Counted from the stretch's first letter, positions 34,703-43,891 are shown. The stretch: DNA of 64,000 bases from JACZST01 sp964195155 (GCA_964195155.1 CAXMOP010000079.1:15305-79304); one strand, 5' to 3'. Notes: generated from the sequence alone by a model not told the origin. A program made the numbers and translations.

Positions 34703-35947
34703 ATGGAAGATCGTCGCGTCGTCGTCACCGGTCTCGGGACGATCAACCCGCTGGGTCGTACGGTTGATGCATCGTGGAAGAACCTGCTGAGCGGCACCTC
34801 GGGGATCCGCCGCGTCGAGCGTGTCGACGTCGACGACCTGCGGTCCCAGATCGCCGGCGAGGTGGTCGACTTCGAGATCACTGAGTACCTCAAGAAACAG
34901 CAGGCGCGTCGCATGGACCGATTTTCACAATTCTTCTGGGTCGCCTCTCGCGATGCCCTGGCCGATGCCGGCATCGAGTACGACGAGGATGATCCTGAGG
35001 CGTACCGGACCGGCGTCATGGTCGGTACCGGTATCGGCGGTGTCGAGACCTTCGAGTCCGAGGTGGATCTTCTGCTCAACACCGGCCCGCACCGGCTCAC
35101 TCCGTACGGGATTCCCAAGATCATCAGCAACATCGCCGGCGGCCAGGTTTCCATCGACTTCAATCTCTACGGACCGAACTCAACGGTGGTGACCGCTTGT
35201 GCTGCTTCGGCAAACGCCATCGGTGACGCCGGCGAGATCATCAAGCGTGGCGCCGCAGAAGTGATGGTCGCTGGCGGTGCCGACGCATCGGTAACCCGGT
35301 TCGCTCTGGCGGGTTTCGCCCAGGCCAGAGCGCTGAGCACGAACAACGACGATCCGTCCGGCGCCAGCCGCCCGTTCGACGCCGACCGTGATGGTTTCGT
35401 GATGGGGGAGGGCGGCGCCGCCCTCGTCCTCGAGGAGCGAGAGCATGCCTTCGCCCGCGGCGCGACCGTGTACGCCGAGCTGGTCGGCTATGGCATGTCC
35501 GCCGACGCTTATCACGTCACCCTGCCGCGGCCGGGTGGTGATGGGGCGGCCCGGGCCATGAAGGCGGCACTCGATCACGCTCGCATGGATCCCGCAGACC
35601 TGTCGGTGATCAACGCCCATGGCACCTCTACCCAGGCGAACGATGCCACCGAGACTGCGGCGATCAAGACCGTGTTCGGAGAAGACGCCTACCGGATCCC
35701 TGCCTCTTCGACGAAGTCGATGACCGGGCACCTGCTCGGCGGCGCAGGTGCGATCGAGGCAGTCGCAAGCGTGCTCACGATCGGCGAAGGGGTGATCCCG
35801 CCGACGATCAACTACACCACGCCGGACCCCGAATGCGATCTCGACTATGTGCCAAACGAGGCTCGCGAGGCCAAGGTGACGACGGTGATGAGCAACTCGT
35901 TCGGTTTCGGTGGCCACAACGTGGCACTGATCTTCGCTGCTGCCTAG
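34703..35947 (+). CDS. fabF: 3-oxoacyl-ACP synthase II FabF
   Basis: The 414-residue elongating condensing enzyme has catalytic Cys in VVTACAASANAIGD (about 166), His in VINAHGTSTQAND (about 306) and His in TGHLLGGAGAIEA (about 343). GFGGHNVALIF is the usual C-terminus. It is the last gene of the operon fabD-fabH-fabG-acpP-fabF. AGGAGG precedes the ATG. An unstructured family D repeat follows. Confidence 0.96.
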   Translation: MEDRRVVVTGLGTINPLGRTVDASWKNLLSGTSGIRRVERVDVDDLRSQIAGEVVDFEITEYLKKQQARRMDRFSQFFWVASRDALADAGIEYDEDDPEAYRTGVMVGTGIGGVETFESEVDLLLNTGPHRLTPYGIPKIISNIAGGQVSIDFNLYGPNSTVVTACAASANAIGDAGEIIKRGAAEVMVAGGADASVTRFALAGFAQARALSTNNDDPSGASRPFDADRDGFVMGEGGAALVLEEREHAFARGATVYAELVGYGMSADAYHVTLPRPGGDGAARAMKAALDHARMDPADLSVINAHGTSTQANDATETAAIKTVFGEDAYRIPASSTKSMTGHLLGGAGAIEAVASVLTIGEGVIPPTINYTTPDPECDLDYVPNEAREAKVTTVMSNSFGFGGHNVALIFAAA

Positions 35948-36012
35948 CAAGTACTGAGTACTGCGTACTGCGTAACTCGGACCACGCACACGCAGTACGC
36001 ACTACGCATGAC
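35948..36012. repeat. Family D-like repeat (AGTACTGCGTACTGCGTA type)
   Basis: Short repeats of GTACTGCGTA and ACGCAGTACGCACTACGCA lie between the convergent fabF and the membrane-protein gene. TACTGCGTA/TACGCAGTA are complementary, so the transcript can fold into a hairpin on either strand. Confidence 0.55.
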
Positions 36013-36015
36013 GCA

Positions 36016-36375
36016 CTACGGGTTCTCGTGGCCCTCGCGGAACTCCTCGAAGCTGCGTGTTGCCAACGCGGCGATGATCCCTACCCCGACGAAAGCGCCG
36101 ATGCCGGTGAGGATGGCAGCAATCAGTTCGAGACCGACACAGGTGTCGGGCAGGCAGATCACGGCGACCACGCTCCTCCCGATGAAGGCACCGGTTACCG
36201 CACCGGCCGTCACCGCTGCCGCCACCGCGATACGGACCTCGAAGCGGGCGGCTGCCACGCCAATCACGGCGCCGAGGACTCCTCCCAGGATTGCTCCGTT
36301 GATGCCGCCGAGCAGCAAGCCGGGCACGACCCCGCCGACCAAGCAGATGCCGACGGTGGTGAGCCGCCCGGTCAC
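36016..36375 (-). CDS. Small glycine-rich membrane protein, function unknown
   Basis: The 119-residue protein has three to four helices rich in Gly/Ala/Val/Ile (GICLVGGVVPGLLLGGINGA, AVIGVAAARFEVRIAVAAAV, LELIAAILTGIGAFVGVGII). It ends in a polar tail. The GTG start overlaps the stop of the upstream membrane-protein gene by GTGA. Two Cys face a short loop (VICLPDTCVG). The family is not recognised. Confidence 0.6.
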   Translation of the reverse strand: MTGRLTTVGICLVGGVVPGLLLGGINGAILGGVLGAVIGVAAARFEVRIAVAAAVTAGAVTGAFIGRSVVAVICLPDTCVGLELIAAILTGIGAFVGVGIIAALATRSFEEFREGHENP

Positions 36376-37076
36376 GGTGTGCGCTTGGGAGACCGGGGTG
36401 CCGGCAGTGGCCCGGCAACTGGCCGCTGCGCCCGCGCTGCAGCTGGCGACCACGACAGGGTCGCGACGGCCGCGCCGTGGGCGACCATGAGCGCCGCACC
36501 GGCCGATCCAATTTGGATCGCCGCGATCACCGCAACGATCGGATAGACGACGCGGAGGGCCCACAGACCTGAGGCGAAGGATCGGCCGTACGCCCAGGCG
36601 GACACCGGTCCGACAATCGCAGCAATGACCACGGCTGCCGCCAGGCCATCCCATGCGGCAATCCCCCCAACCGCCGGTGCCCCGATCGCGACGAGGGGAA
36701 GCGCAACCGCCGCCGGCTCGGGGCCGGTTGCAGGCCGCTGCCGCAGCCACCGGGTGAGCCATGGCCCCGCCAGCCCCAGGATGGCGATCAATGCGGTCCC
36801 GATCGCCGGCACTACCCACCCGGAATCGAACCCGATGATTGCCACAACAACAAGCGTGCCGGTGGCCGTGCCGAGTCCGAGCCATCGAGCCCACGGCGCC
36901 CGGACCAACAACATCCCGGCGATGGCGATCAGCGCATAGAGCCAGGACCCGACAGCGATGAGCAGCGCAGAGCCCGGAGCGAACGGACCGGGGTCGACGA
37001 TGAGGACCAGCGAGAATGACAGCATCGATAGTGCCAGGAGCCCGGCGATGACGATGGGAGCGGTGAACCGTTGCAC
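36372..37076 (-). CDS. Polytopic membrane protein, function unknown
   Basis: The 234-residue protein has about seven hydrophobic helices beginning MQRFTAPIVIAGLLALSML. A cytosolic loop (TRWLRQRPATGPEP) lies near the middle and a basic Pro/Arg-rich tail at the end. It lies 9 bases after the phosphatase gene and overlaps the small membrane gene, so the three probably share a transcript. The family is not recognised. Confidence 0.6.
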   Translation of the reverse strand: MQRFTAPIVIAGLLALSMLSFSLVLIVDPGPFAPGSALLIAVGSWLYALIAIAGMLLVRAPWARWLGLGTATGTLVVVAIIGFDSGWVVPAIGTALIAILGLAGPWLTRWLRQRPATGPEPAAVALPLVAIGAPAVGGIAAWDGLAAAVVIAAIVGPVSAWAYGRSFASGLWALRVVYPIVAVIAAIQIGSAGAALMVAHGAAVATLSWSPAAARAQRPVAGPLPAPRSPKRTP

Positions 37077-37085
37077 GGAGCGATG

Positions 37086-37709
37086 CTACGAGTTGACTGG
37101 TGGGAATAGCGCACCCTGACGGGGAGCCCACATCCCGTGCTCCAGCCAGGCATCCCGCTCCTGCTCGACGGTGATGACGGCACAATGACCCGGCTTGTCC
37201 CGATGGAGCTCGCCAAGCGGCCTGTCGGTGAGCGCGAGGCGTCCGGCCTGAATCGGATCCTGGTGCGAGACGATCACCAGCGGGCCGACGACGTCCTCTC
37301 GATGCCGGCGCACCCGTCCGGCAATACGGGTCGCCAGTGCCTCGAGGCTCTCGTCGGAGAACGGGAGCCGGGTGGGGTGGTCGAAGTAGGCGGTGAGCTC
37401 GCCCGGGAAGTCATCGTCGAGCGACTCCCAAACATGTCCGGCCCACCGCCGCCCGAGGTACCACTCGGTCAGTTCATCGTCGATCACGACCGATGCCGAG
37501 ACCGCGGCGGCGATGATCCCTGCGGTTTCAACAGCTCGCTGGAGCGGAGAAGAAACGATGATCGGGCGCTTTGGCAGGCGCGTCGCCGCCTCGGCGGCCT
37601 GGGCCCTGCCCAGCTCGCTGAGCTCGTAGCCGTCGAGGTCTGCATAGACAATTCCCTTGGGGTTGTGCACCTCTCCGTGACGGATGAGGTAGACGAGCTG
37701 GTCGCGCAT
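37086..37709 (-). CDS. Histidine phosphatase superfamily protein (phosphoglycerate-mutase-like)
   Basis: The 207-residue protein has the RHG motif VYLIRHGEVHNP with its phospho-accepting His. SSPLQRAVETAGIIA is the second phosphate pocket, and a late His lies in LVIVSHQDPIQAG. DELTEWYLGRRWAGHVWESL is typical of the broad PhoE/CobC-like group. The substrate is not predictable. Confidence 0.82.
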   Translation of the reverse strand: MRDQLVYLIRHGEVHNPKGIVYADLDGYELSELGRAQAAEAATRLPKRPIIVSSPLQRAVETAGIIAAAVSASVVIDDELTEWYLGRRWAGHVWESLDDDFPGELTAYFDHPTRLPFSDESLEALATRIAGRVRRHREDVVGPLVIVSHQDPIQAGRLALTDRPLGELHRDKPGHCAVITVEQERDAWLEHGMWAPRQGALFPPVNS

Positions 37710-37751
37710 CTTGGGAGCGTACGCAACCCGAGTCGCTTCTCGGTCTGAGAA

Positions 37752-37807
37752 CGCGCGATCACACAGTCAGGCGGCGAGCAAGCCTGAGAGCCGCCCAACA
37801 AACATGG
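37752..37807 (-). repeat. Family C repeat, copy 2 (inverted)
   Basis: On the minus strand it reads GCCATGTTTGTTGGGCGGC, then GCTCGCCGCCTGACTGTGTG, nearly identical to 26611-26664. The variable part is the loop between the two complementary GGCGGC/GCCGCC blocks, as expected for a structured element. Confidence 0.75.
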
Positions 37808-37989
37808 CTGTAGCTCGTCTTCTTGCTCCCGCTCAGGGGTGTCGTATGTCGCGACCGTGCGACGATCGGGCTCTCACAACCGCGGCGTTCTCTTTGCTCC
37901 CCCCTAAGGGGGGAGTCCCGACCGACGAGGGCTCTTGGATCGCAACGATCGCCGGCACGGCAACATGAGTCCGATGCAAGAGCCCTCGT

Positions 37990-38090
37990 TGAGGGAGGGG
38001 AGGGGGGTCAAACCGTGGTCGCATGACCGGCTTGACCCCCTCCGCCTCGCTGGCGCTCGGCACCTCCCCCTGAAGCTGAAGGGGAGGCAA
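37990..38090 (-). repeat. Family B REP element
   Basis: Read on the minus strand it gives CAGGGGGAGGTGCCGAGCG, then GGCGGAGGGGGTCAA, then TTTGACCCCCCTC. The same order of words occurs on the plus strand at 63800-63895. Complementary GAGGGGGTC/GACCCCCTC blocks make it palindromic. Confidence 0.7.
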
Positions 38091-38119
38091 GGAAGATGAA
38101 CTCGTACATGGCTTCGAGG

Positions 38120-38749
38120 CTACAGGACGATCGTTTCGCCGTCCGGCTGCTGGATGACGAAGGCGATCACCATCGAATCGCGTTGTGGCCAGTTGCCCAG
38201 GGTGATCGCCGCGGTCTGGTTGGCCTGTGCCTTGAACTCGGAAAAGCCCATGACCTCGGCAGGCGGACGAGCCATCAGCTCGAGGCCCGGCCTTGCCTTC
38301 AGCTCGCCGGAGATGAGATCGAATCCCTCCATCTCGACGACTGCGAGGCCGAGCTCGCTGCTGCGATCGATGAGCGCCTTGGCTACCGATACCGGGAAGA
38401 ATCCTTCACCGTCCTCAGAGCGGTGCACGGCCTCAGGGTCGAACTCTTGGACCAAGGCGGCGGTCGACGGGTCTTCATCATCCCAGGAATTGTCGCCAGC
38501 ACCGGGCTGTACGAGTCCCTCCACCTCATCGAAGGAAAAAGGATCCACAATCCGTTGGGCGGTGTCGAGCACGCGGACCAGGTCATTCAGCTCGAGGTCG
38601 AAGACGTCGTCGCTATTGGGATAGATCTGCACCACCGTCGCCGAGCCGTCCCAGAACACCATGCCGATGAACTCGTCCTCGCGCCATAGCTCGACCACGG
38701 TTTGGTCGAAGCCATCTCGTTCGGTTTCGACAATTCGCAGCGGGTACAT
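38120..38749 (-). CDS. Conserved-looking acidic protein, function unknown
   Basis: The 209-residue protein has no signal or membrane segment. The N-terminal half is beta-rich (VVELWREDEFIGMVFWDGSA). The middle is very acidic (GDNSWDDEDPST). The rest resembles a small alpha/beta domain (SVAKALIDRSSELGLAVVEM). Codon use is like its neighbours. I do not recognise a family. The plus-strand frames here look like shadows. Confidence 0.6.
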   Translation of the reverse strand: MYPLRIVETERDGFDQTVVELWREDEFIGMVFWDGSATVVQIYPNSDDVFDLELNDLVRVLDTAQRIVDPFSFDEVEGLVQPGAGDNSWDDEDPSTAALVQEFDPEAVHRSEDGEGFFPVSVAKALIDRSSELGLAVVEMEGFDLISGELKARPGLELMARPPAEVMGFSEFKAQANQTAAITLGNWPQRDSMVIAFVIQQPDGETIVL

Positions 38750-38777
38750 GCAGGCTCCGGTATGGCAGAGCCAGAGA

Positions 38778-39062
38778 CTATCCGGAGACCTGTACTCCTC
38801 GCCAGAAGGCGATGTACCCCTCGATCTCGGCAGCAGCTGCCGATGGGTCCGGGTAGTACCACGCCGCGCCTCGGTTGACGTCCCCCTCGACGGTGACGTC
38901 GTAGTACGAAGCGAGCCCCTTCCACGGGCACACGGTGTGTGCCGTGCTGTCGACGAAGTACTCGCTTTTCACCGAGTCGGGCGGGAAGTAATGATTGCCC
39001 TCGACAATGATCGTGTCATCGCTCTCGGCGATGACCTCGCCATTCCAGGTTGCTGTAGCCAT
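38778..39062 (-). CDS. DUF427 family protein
   Basis: The 94-residue protein fits the DUF427 fold. MATATWNGEVIAESDDTIIV starts the domain, EGNHYFPPDSV and HTVCPWKGLASYYDV are its two best-conserved blocks, and GYIAFWRGVQV ends it. GGGAG before the ATG at 39062 and the usual length of about 95 support this start over a 30-residue extension. Function unknown, common in actinobacteria. Confidence 0.88.
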   Translation of the reverse strand: MATATWNGEVIAESDDTIIVEGNHYFPPDSVKSEYFVDSTAHTVCPWKGLASYYDVTVEGDVNRGAAWYYPDPSAAAAEIEGYIAFWRGVQVSG

Positions 39063-39177
39063 AGCTCCCTTCAACCGTTCCGAACGCGACTCATTCCATG
39101 CGATGAGCGCCAGCGAAGAGCCAGAAACATAGCCCACGGCATATCGCGACACGTGAGGTGCCGAACGATGCGTCTTG

Positions 39178-39648
39178 TCACAACACCCAGGGAATCAACC
39201 GGTAGGAGACGGTGGACCGATACTCGCGATACGCCGGGTACTGCTCGACCAGCAGATCCTCCTCGTGGCCGGATTTGGCCATGAAGAAGGGAACGAAGAC
39301 GAGGGAGGCGATCAGCGCCGTCGGGTTGAGCGTCGCCAGTGCCAGACCGACGGTGCCGAGGATCACCGCCAGGTAGATGGGGTGGCGGACCAACCGGTAT
39401 GGACCACGCAGGATCAGCTCGGCATCGCTCACCGGGGCCGGGTAGATCGAAAGCGAGCGTCGCAACAGAATGAGCGACCACACACCAATCACCACGGCGA
39501 CGCTGGCCAGGGCAAGCCCCGTGCTCCTGGCGAACCCCAGCCCGATTCCTTCGCTCACCGGCTCGGTGCCGACCACTGCCAGCGCATAGACGCCCAACAG
39601 CGCCAGCTGACCAACCACCCACCAGCCGCCACGTTCCGCGAAATTCAT
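39178..39648 (-). CDS. Isoprenylcysteine carboxyl-methyltransferase-like membrane protein
   Basis: The 156-residue protein has four to five helices. The cytosolic SAM-binding motif LRGPYRLVRHPIYLAVIL is shared by ICMT, phospholipid methyltransferase and NnrU-like proteins. EQYPAYREYRSTVSYRLIPWVL is the typical C-terminus. It likely methylates a lipid or small hydrophobic substrate, since prenylated proteins are not expected in bacteria. Confidence 0.82.
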   Translation of the reverse strand: MNFAERGGWWVVGQLALLGVYALAVVGTEPVSEGIGLGFARSTGLALASVAVVIGVWSLILLRRSLSIYPAPVSDAELILRGPYRLVRHPIYLAVILGTVGLALATLNPTALIASLVFVPFFMAKSGHEEDLLVEQYPAYREYRSTVSYRLIPWVL

Positions 39649-39769
39649 TGACCGCTCACCCGCGCGGGTTGATTAAACAACGACACGCTCGAGATGCTGC
39701 CACACGCCGAACGATCGATGTGTTGGACATGGTGACTCACCCATCGCGTACTCTCGCGACTCGCGACTC

Positions 39770-41509
39770 CTACTGCTCCAATTCGACGAGCGCCGGGCGC
39801 CGCAGATCGAGCGGACGGGTCGGCGGTTTCTCGGTGTCGACCCGGCCCGGCAGCTCGATCCAGAAACATCCGCCGCCGAGAGCTTCCGAGCGCCGGTACC
39901 CCACAGAGCCCCCATGCGCCTCGGCGATCGCCGCCACCACCGCGAGTCCGATCCCTGTGCCGGGAACCGAGGCGTTGTAGCGATTGGGGCCTCTCTCGAA
40001 GCGATCCCAGATGACCAGCTCGTGGCGCTTGGGCACGCCCGGGCCGGCATCGTGAACCTCAATCACCAGCGCTCCGCCCTGTGGAATCACCCGGATCATG
40101 CACCGGTCTCCGCCGTAGCGATCGGCGTTGGTGATCAGGTTGACGAGCACCTGCTCGAGCCGCTCGCCGTCGACGTGAGCGACGAGGTCATTGGTCGCCT
40201 CGACCGTAACGCGGTCGTGGCTGATCGATGTCGAATTCAACGCATGTTCGACCGTCCGTCGTACGTTGACCGCGCCGATGGTCAGCGCCATCTGGCCGGG
40301 GTCGCCGTCGGCAAGGAGCAGCAAGTCCTGGACGATTCTGGCCAAATAGTTTGCCTGGTGGTGGACGACGCCGATCATCTCGGCGCGCTCGGCCGGTCCG
40401 CTCACCTCGTTGTAGTGCAGCACCGACAAGAAGCCGAGCATGGCGGTCAGCGGGGTTCGCAGCTCGTGAGAAATCGACGAAACGAGCGCGGTCCGCTGGT
40501 GTTCGACCAGCACCCGGTTCTCCCGAATGGCGAGCGCCTGGCGGCCGATCACGAGGGCGGCGACGATCGCCGTAGCCACCAGCAGAATTCGGTCGCCCGT
40601 GTCGAGCTCGGAGTCGGCAAGACGGGTAACCAGGACCACCAACATGGCAACGGCTGCGGTGTAGGGGGCGAGCAGCGACCACAGTGGTGTGCTTCGCTCT
40701 GCATACTCTCGCTGCTCGGGCTCGATATCGACGATGAGCGCGGTAGCGAGAAATGCCGCGGCGGCGAGCAGGAACACCGCATAGAGGGGCTCGGACTCGA
40801 CGAGGTCGTTGCCGACAGCACCCACGAGGACGCTGACGTCGCCGACGGTCTGCAACACGACGGCGATCCCAAACAACACCAGCCGCGGATCGAATCGGTG
40901 ACTCGATCGGCGCAGGATCACAATCATCATGATCACGACGATCGCCACATCAACCAGCGGGTATAGCGATCCGATCAGACGCTGCAGCATCGGCAACTCG
41001 GCAAGCCCGGCGACGATTCGGCCGAGAATGAGAACCCAGGCCAGGGTTGCGATCGAGATGGCGCCGATCAACCCGTCGAGACCGATACGCGTTCTCTGCA
41101 GGCGATGGCCGGCCGTGTGGGGAAGCAAGGCGAACCCGGTGATGATCAGGATATAGCTGGTCAGGAAAAAGAGATCGAGTGGTCCGAAGGTCTGCGCATC
41201 ACCGGTAATGAGGAACTGGATGGTGATGACGACGATGCCCATGGCGGCAACGATCAGGCCGACGCCGACCAGCGTCCACGCCCGGCGCTCCTCCTTGGCA
41301 ACCAGCTTCGCCTTCCTGAGGAAGGTAAATCCGGCGGCGGTAAGGCCGGCGAAAATACCAATGGTGGCCGCCGTGAGCCTGGTGTCTCCTTCGAGGGTGA
41401 GCGTGATGACGATGGCGGCGGCAATCACGACGAAGGCGGCCAGGGCATGCCAGGGAACGCGGGCTTGCACCCGGGGAAACCGGGAACGCGTCACCTCAGT
41501 CCAGCGCAT
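39770..41509 (-). CDS. Orphan sensor histidine kinase with polytopic membrane sensor
   Basis: The 579-residue protein has about ten membrane helices in residues 20-330 and no recognisable soluble sensor. The kinase core follows: H box SISHELRTPLTAML (His about 350), N box VNLITNADRYGG, G1 VHDAGPGVP and G2 GTGIGLAVVAAIAEAHGG. It would autophosphorylate and pass phosphate to a response regulator, which is not adjacent. Its neighbours give no clue to the signal. Confidence 0.88.
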   Translation of the reverse strand: MRWTEVTRSRFPRVQARVPWHALAAFVVIAAAIVITLTLEGDTRLTAATIGIFAGLTAAGFTFLRKAKLVAKEERRAWTLVGVGLIVAAMGIVVITIQFLITGDAQTFGPLDLFFLTSYILIITGFALLPHTAGHRLQRTRIGLDGLIGAISIATLAWVLILGRIVAGLAELPMLQRLIGSLYPLVDVAIVVIMMIVILRRSSHRFDPRLVLFGIAVVLQTVGDVSVLVGAVGNDLVESEPLYAVFLLAAAAFLATALIVDIEPEQREYAERSTPLWSLLAPYTAAVAMLVVLVTRLADSELDTGDRILLVATAIVAALVIGRQALAIRENRVLVEHQRTALVSSISHELRTPLTAMLGFLSVLHYNEVSGPAERAEMIGVVHHQANYLARIVQDLLLLADGDPGQMALTIGAVNVRRTVEHALNSTSISHDRVTVEATNDLVAHVDGERLEQVLVNLITNADRYGGDRCMIRVIPQGGALVIEVHDAGPGVPKRHELVIWDRFERGPNRYNASVPGTGIGLAVVAAIAEAHGGSVGYRRSEALGGGCFWIELPGRVDTEKPPTRPLDLRRPALVELEQ

Positions 41510-41563
41510 GGGTTCGCTATCGGCGCGAAGGAGGCAGGGGTGTAGCGAAGTTCGTCGCGAACT

Positions 41564-42895
41564 TCACGGCAGATGTGTCGGCCGTACCCGGTGATGCGAG
41601 GCCGCGTGTTCGACTCTGTCCGGAACTTCGTCATCGCCCTCGAGGAGCGCAAGCGCCTCGTCGCGCAAATCGATGACGATGTGTGGTTCGGCGCCCACCT
41701 CTGGCAGGTGGCGGGCGAGCGCATCGAGCAGCGCAACGAGCTGCTCTCGAGTGTGATGCAGCGACTGGTTGAAGCGTACGCCGGCTTGTCCGACGGGAAC
41801 CGCCGGATACGCGGCGATGCTGAGGTAGAAGCCCTCGTTCATCAACCGGAGAATCATCTCACCTGCCTGGGCGGGCGAGCCGATCCTGACGTACCAGATT
41901 GGAGTGGGCTCCATCGACTCCACCGGGAGGCTGTAACGCACGATCTCGGACCGCAAAAAGTTGATGTCCGATAGGAGGTGGTTTTGCATCTCTTCGTGCT
42001 CGTCAGACAGGTGAATCCCCGCGGAAGCCACCGCGGAACCCAAATCCGGGGGCGGAACCGGCCCGGAGAAGGTCAGCGGACCGCCGACCAGCCTGACCCT
42101 GCGGGCGAGCTGCTCGTCGCCAAAGATCAGCACCGCCCCCAACGACCCGAAAGCCTTGGCGAATCCGGCGGCGATGACTGTGCGGTCGTTCAGCGGCACT
42201 CGGGACAGCACATGGCCGCGACCGTGCTTGCCCGACCAGCCAAAGCCGTGGGCGTCGTCGTAGTAGGCATAGAGGTTTGGGTAGATGGCCTGGAGCGCCG
42301 CTACGTCCTCAACCGGCGCCGTATCCCCGTACATCGAGTAGATGCCATCCGCCAGATACCAGACCCTGTGGTAATGCCCGGCGGTCTCGGCGAGACGATG
42401 GGCGAGGAACACCGGGTCACGATGCGCAACCGACTCGACCGTCACTCCGTTGCCACGGAGGTTTGTCGTTGCGAGATGGACAGAATCGTGGGCTCGGCCA
42501 TCAACCAACACCAGGTCTTCGGGGCCGATCATGGCCGGCAGCGCCGCCAAGTGGGCCAGCGTTGTGGTCTGGGCCACCGCGACCGCTCCGCCGGTCATCT
42601 CCCGGAGGCGCTCTTCGAGCGTGTCGTACAGCGGAATCGCGGTGTAGGTGGGTGAGGCCGAATAGCTCGTCCCGTATCGCTCCACTGCGTCGATGGCCCC
42701 TGCCTTGAGGCGGGGGTCTCGATTGAGCCCGAGGTAGGAGCAGCTGCTGAAGTCGATGAGGCTGCGACCATCGAGGGTGATCGTGGCATCGCTCAACTCG
42801 TTGTCTTCGAGACGACGATGAATCACGCCGAGATCGACGCCGAGGCTGATACGACTCTCTGCCATATCGAGCAGACGATCGTGTTTCGAGCGCAT
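41564..42895 (-). CDS. Alpha-oxoamine-synthase family PLP enzyme
   Basis: The 443-residue protein belongs with 8-amino-7-oxononanoate synthase, glycine C-acetyltransferase and CqsA-like synthases. FSSCSYLGLNRDPRL, YGTSYSASPTYTAIPLYDTLE, the PLP Asp/His in YAYYDDAHGFGWSGKHGRG and Lys in AAGFAKAFGSLGA (about 245) are visible. The usual NHAS stacking His block is changed to GRAHDSVHLATT. The last 45 residues are an acidic/His-rich extension. Without acyl carrier or biotin genes nearby the product is unknown. Confidence 0.82.
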   Translation of the reverse strand: MRSKHDRLLDMAESRISLGVDLGVIHRRLEDNELSDATITLDGRSLIDFSSCSYLGLNRDPRLKAGAIDAVERYGTSYSASPTYTAIPLYDTLEERLREMTGGAVAVAQTTTLAHLAALPAMIGPEDLVLVDGRAHDSVHLATTNLRGNGVTVESVAHRDPVFLAHRLAETAGHYHRVWYLADGIYSMYGDTAPVEDVAALQAIYPNLYAYYDDAHGFGWSGKHGRGHVLSRVPLNDRTVIAAGFAKAFGSLGAVLIFGDEQLARRVRLVGGPLTFSGPVPPPDLGSAVASAGIHLSDEHEEMQNHLLSDINFLRSEIVRYSLPVESMEPTPIWYVRIGSPAQAGEMILRLMNEGFYLSIAAYPAVPVGQAGVRFNQSLHHTREQLVALLDALARHLPEVGAEPHIVIDLRDEALALLEGDDEVPDRVEHAASHHRVRPTHLP

Positions 42896-43095
42896 GTGCC
42901 ACCAATGTTCTGGACTGAATTTGCGCCCGTCACTCCGAGGAGCGACCCCCGAGGCGCACCCTAGGGGGGGTGACTAGCGCGTTGCGAGAAAGTTTTCGCA
43001 AGTCTGGAAATCCCTGGCAGGCACGATGATCGGAGTAGCTGCTGCTACTTATCCACAGGCCGACTGGCTCTGGACTCTCGACTGTGGGCTCGCGG
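42896..43095. other. 200-base intergenic region with an inverted repeat
   Basis: No gene is seen. TTGCGA (42982-42987) and TCGCAA (42996-43001) form a short palindrome that could be an operator for the oxoamine synthase gene. A run CCTAGGGGGGGT lies left of it. Family D-like words (GGACTCTCGACTGTGG) adjoin the DUF4230 stop codon. Confidence 0.4.
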
Positions 43096-43761
43096 CTACT
43101 GGCTTCCGACCGTCTTCACCACGACGCCGGTGTAACCCATCGATGTGAAAAAGCCGGTGAGGAAATCGTCGGCACTCGTCTGGGCACGGTCGAGGATGCC
43201 GGCCTCAACGGCCTGCGCCTGCAGGATTCGCTCGGCCTCGGCTCGCGTCGCCGACTCGAGCTGGTCGTTACCCTTCGTGAGGAGCCCGGTGTCGCGGTCG
43301 AGCACGGTGGTGCTGTTCGAGTCGAGGTATGCGTAGAAGATCTCGGCTCTCGGCACCTCGATGGTGAGGACTCCGGTCTCGTTGTTGACCGTGATCGCGT
43401 CCTCGTCGAGGCGTGCCAGATCGACGCCGGCGCCGATCCTCGCCGCCGCGAACAGGTAGACGCGGTCCCCGAGCACGAGGTTGAGGATGCCGTGGTCGTC
43501 ACCACGCTCGATGGTGGTGGTCTCGACCATTTCCACCGTGGTCAGCTCGGCAAGCTCTTGCAGCTCGTCGACGACGACGATCCCGACATCCTGGTACTCC
43601 TCGCCGACCAGGAACGACGGCAGGCCCAACGACGGCAGGTTTCCCAGAAGCAGGGCCAGGGCGAACAGGCCGGCGACGCCGATGGCGGCGAACATGGCAA
43701 CGGTCGTGGCGATTCTGCCGGGCCGCTGGCCTGGCCGCTGATGGGTCTCTTGAACGGTCAT
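43096..43761 (-). CDS. DUF4230 family membrane-anchored protein
   Basis: The 221-residue protein has one N-terminal helix (RIATTVAMFAAIGVAGLFAL). A soluble domain follows with VVDELQELAELTTVEMVETT, ITVNNETGVLTIEVPRAEIF and a helical end ILQAQAVEAGILDRAQTSAD. This is the DUF4230 pattern, and the last part resembles helices of SPFH proteins. The ATG at 43761 is preferred to a start further upstream. It is divergent from the padR-nfeD-stomatin genes, which suggests joint control. Confidence 0.8.
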   Translation of the reverse strand: MTVQETHQRPGQRPGRIATTVAMFAAIGVAGLFALALLLGNLPSLGLPSFLVGEEYQDVGIVVVDELQELAELTTVEMVETTTIERGDDHGILNLVLGDRVYLFAAARIGAGVDLARLDEDAITVNNETGVLTIEVPRAEIFYAYLDSNSTTVLDRDTGLLTKGNDQLESATRAEAERILQAQAVEAGILDRAQTSADDFLTGFFTSMGYTGVVVKTVGSQ

Positions 43762-43891
43762 GGCGATGAGGATATCGCCATATCGAGATACGGCCCTTGA
43801 CTCTGCATGCATTCCATGATATTCTGCATTACAAGATATATGGCGAACCCCAGGAGACCGCGAAACGATGCGGTCCCGAGCGGAGGATCAC
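43762..43891. promoter_or_regulatory. Divergent promoter region with repeated ATATC/GATAT words
   Basis: Between DUF4230 and padR the AT-richer core holds GATATC, CATATCGAGATA, TGATATTC and AAGATATATGG. The clustered ATATC/GATAT half-sites are candidates for the PadR operator. The arrangement is imperfect and no exact palindrome was found. Confidence 0.4.

Larger units (their letters stand above)
37710..38119. other. Gene-free repeat patchwork (families C and B plus a 12-bp inverted repeat)
   Basis: This is a 410-base intergenic stretch with no gene. 37752-37807 is an inverted copy of family C. CTCCCCCCTAAGGGGGGAG at 37898-37916 is a hairpin. CGAGGGCTCTTG (37926-37937) pairs perfectly with CAAGAGCCCTCG (37977-37988). 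About 37990-38090 is a family B REP element in the orientation opposite to that at 63770-63900. Confidence 0.7.

Noticed and set aside
38096..38689. 197-codon plus-strand frame opposite the 38120-38749 gene
   Set aside because: Its composition is shadow-like and its start lies in a REP element, while the minus-strand frame has a more protein-like sequence and start.
42896..43095. Possible riboswitch upstream of the oxoamine synthase
   Set aside because: No conserved core of a known riboswitch was recognised; only a short palindrome is visible.
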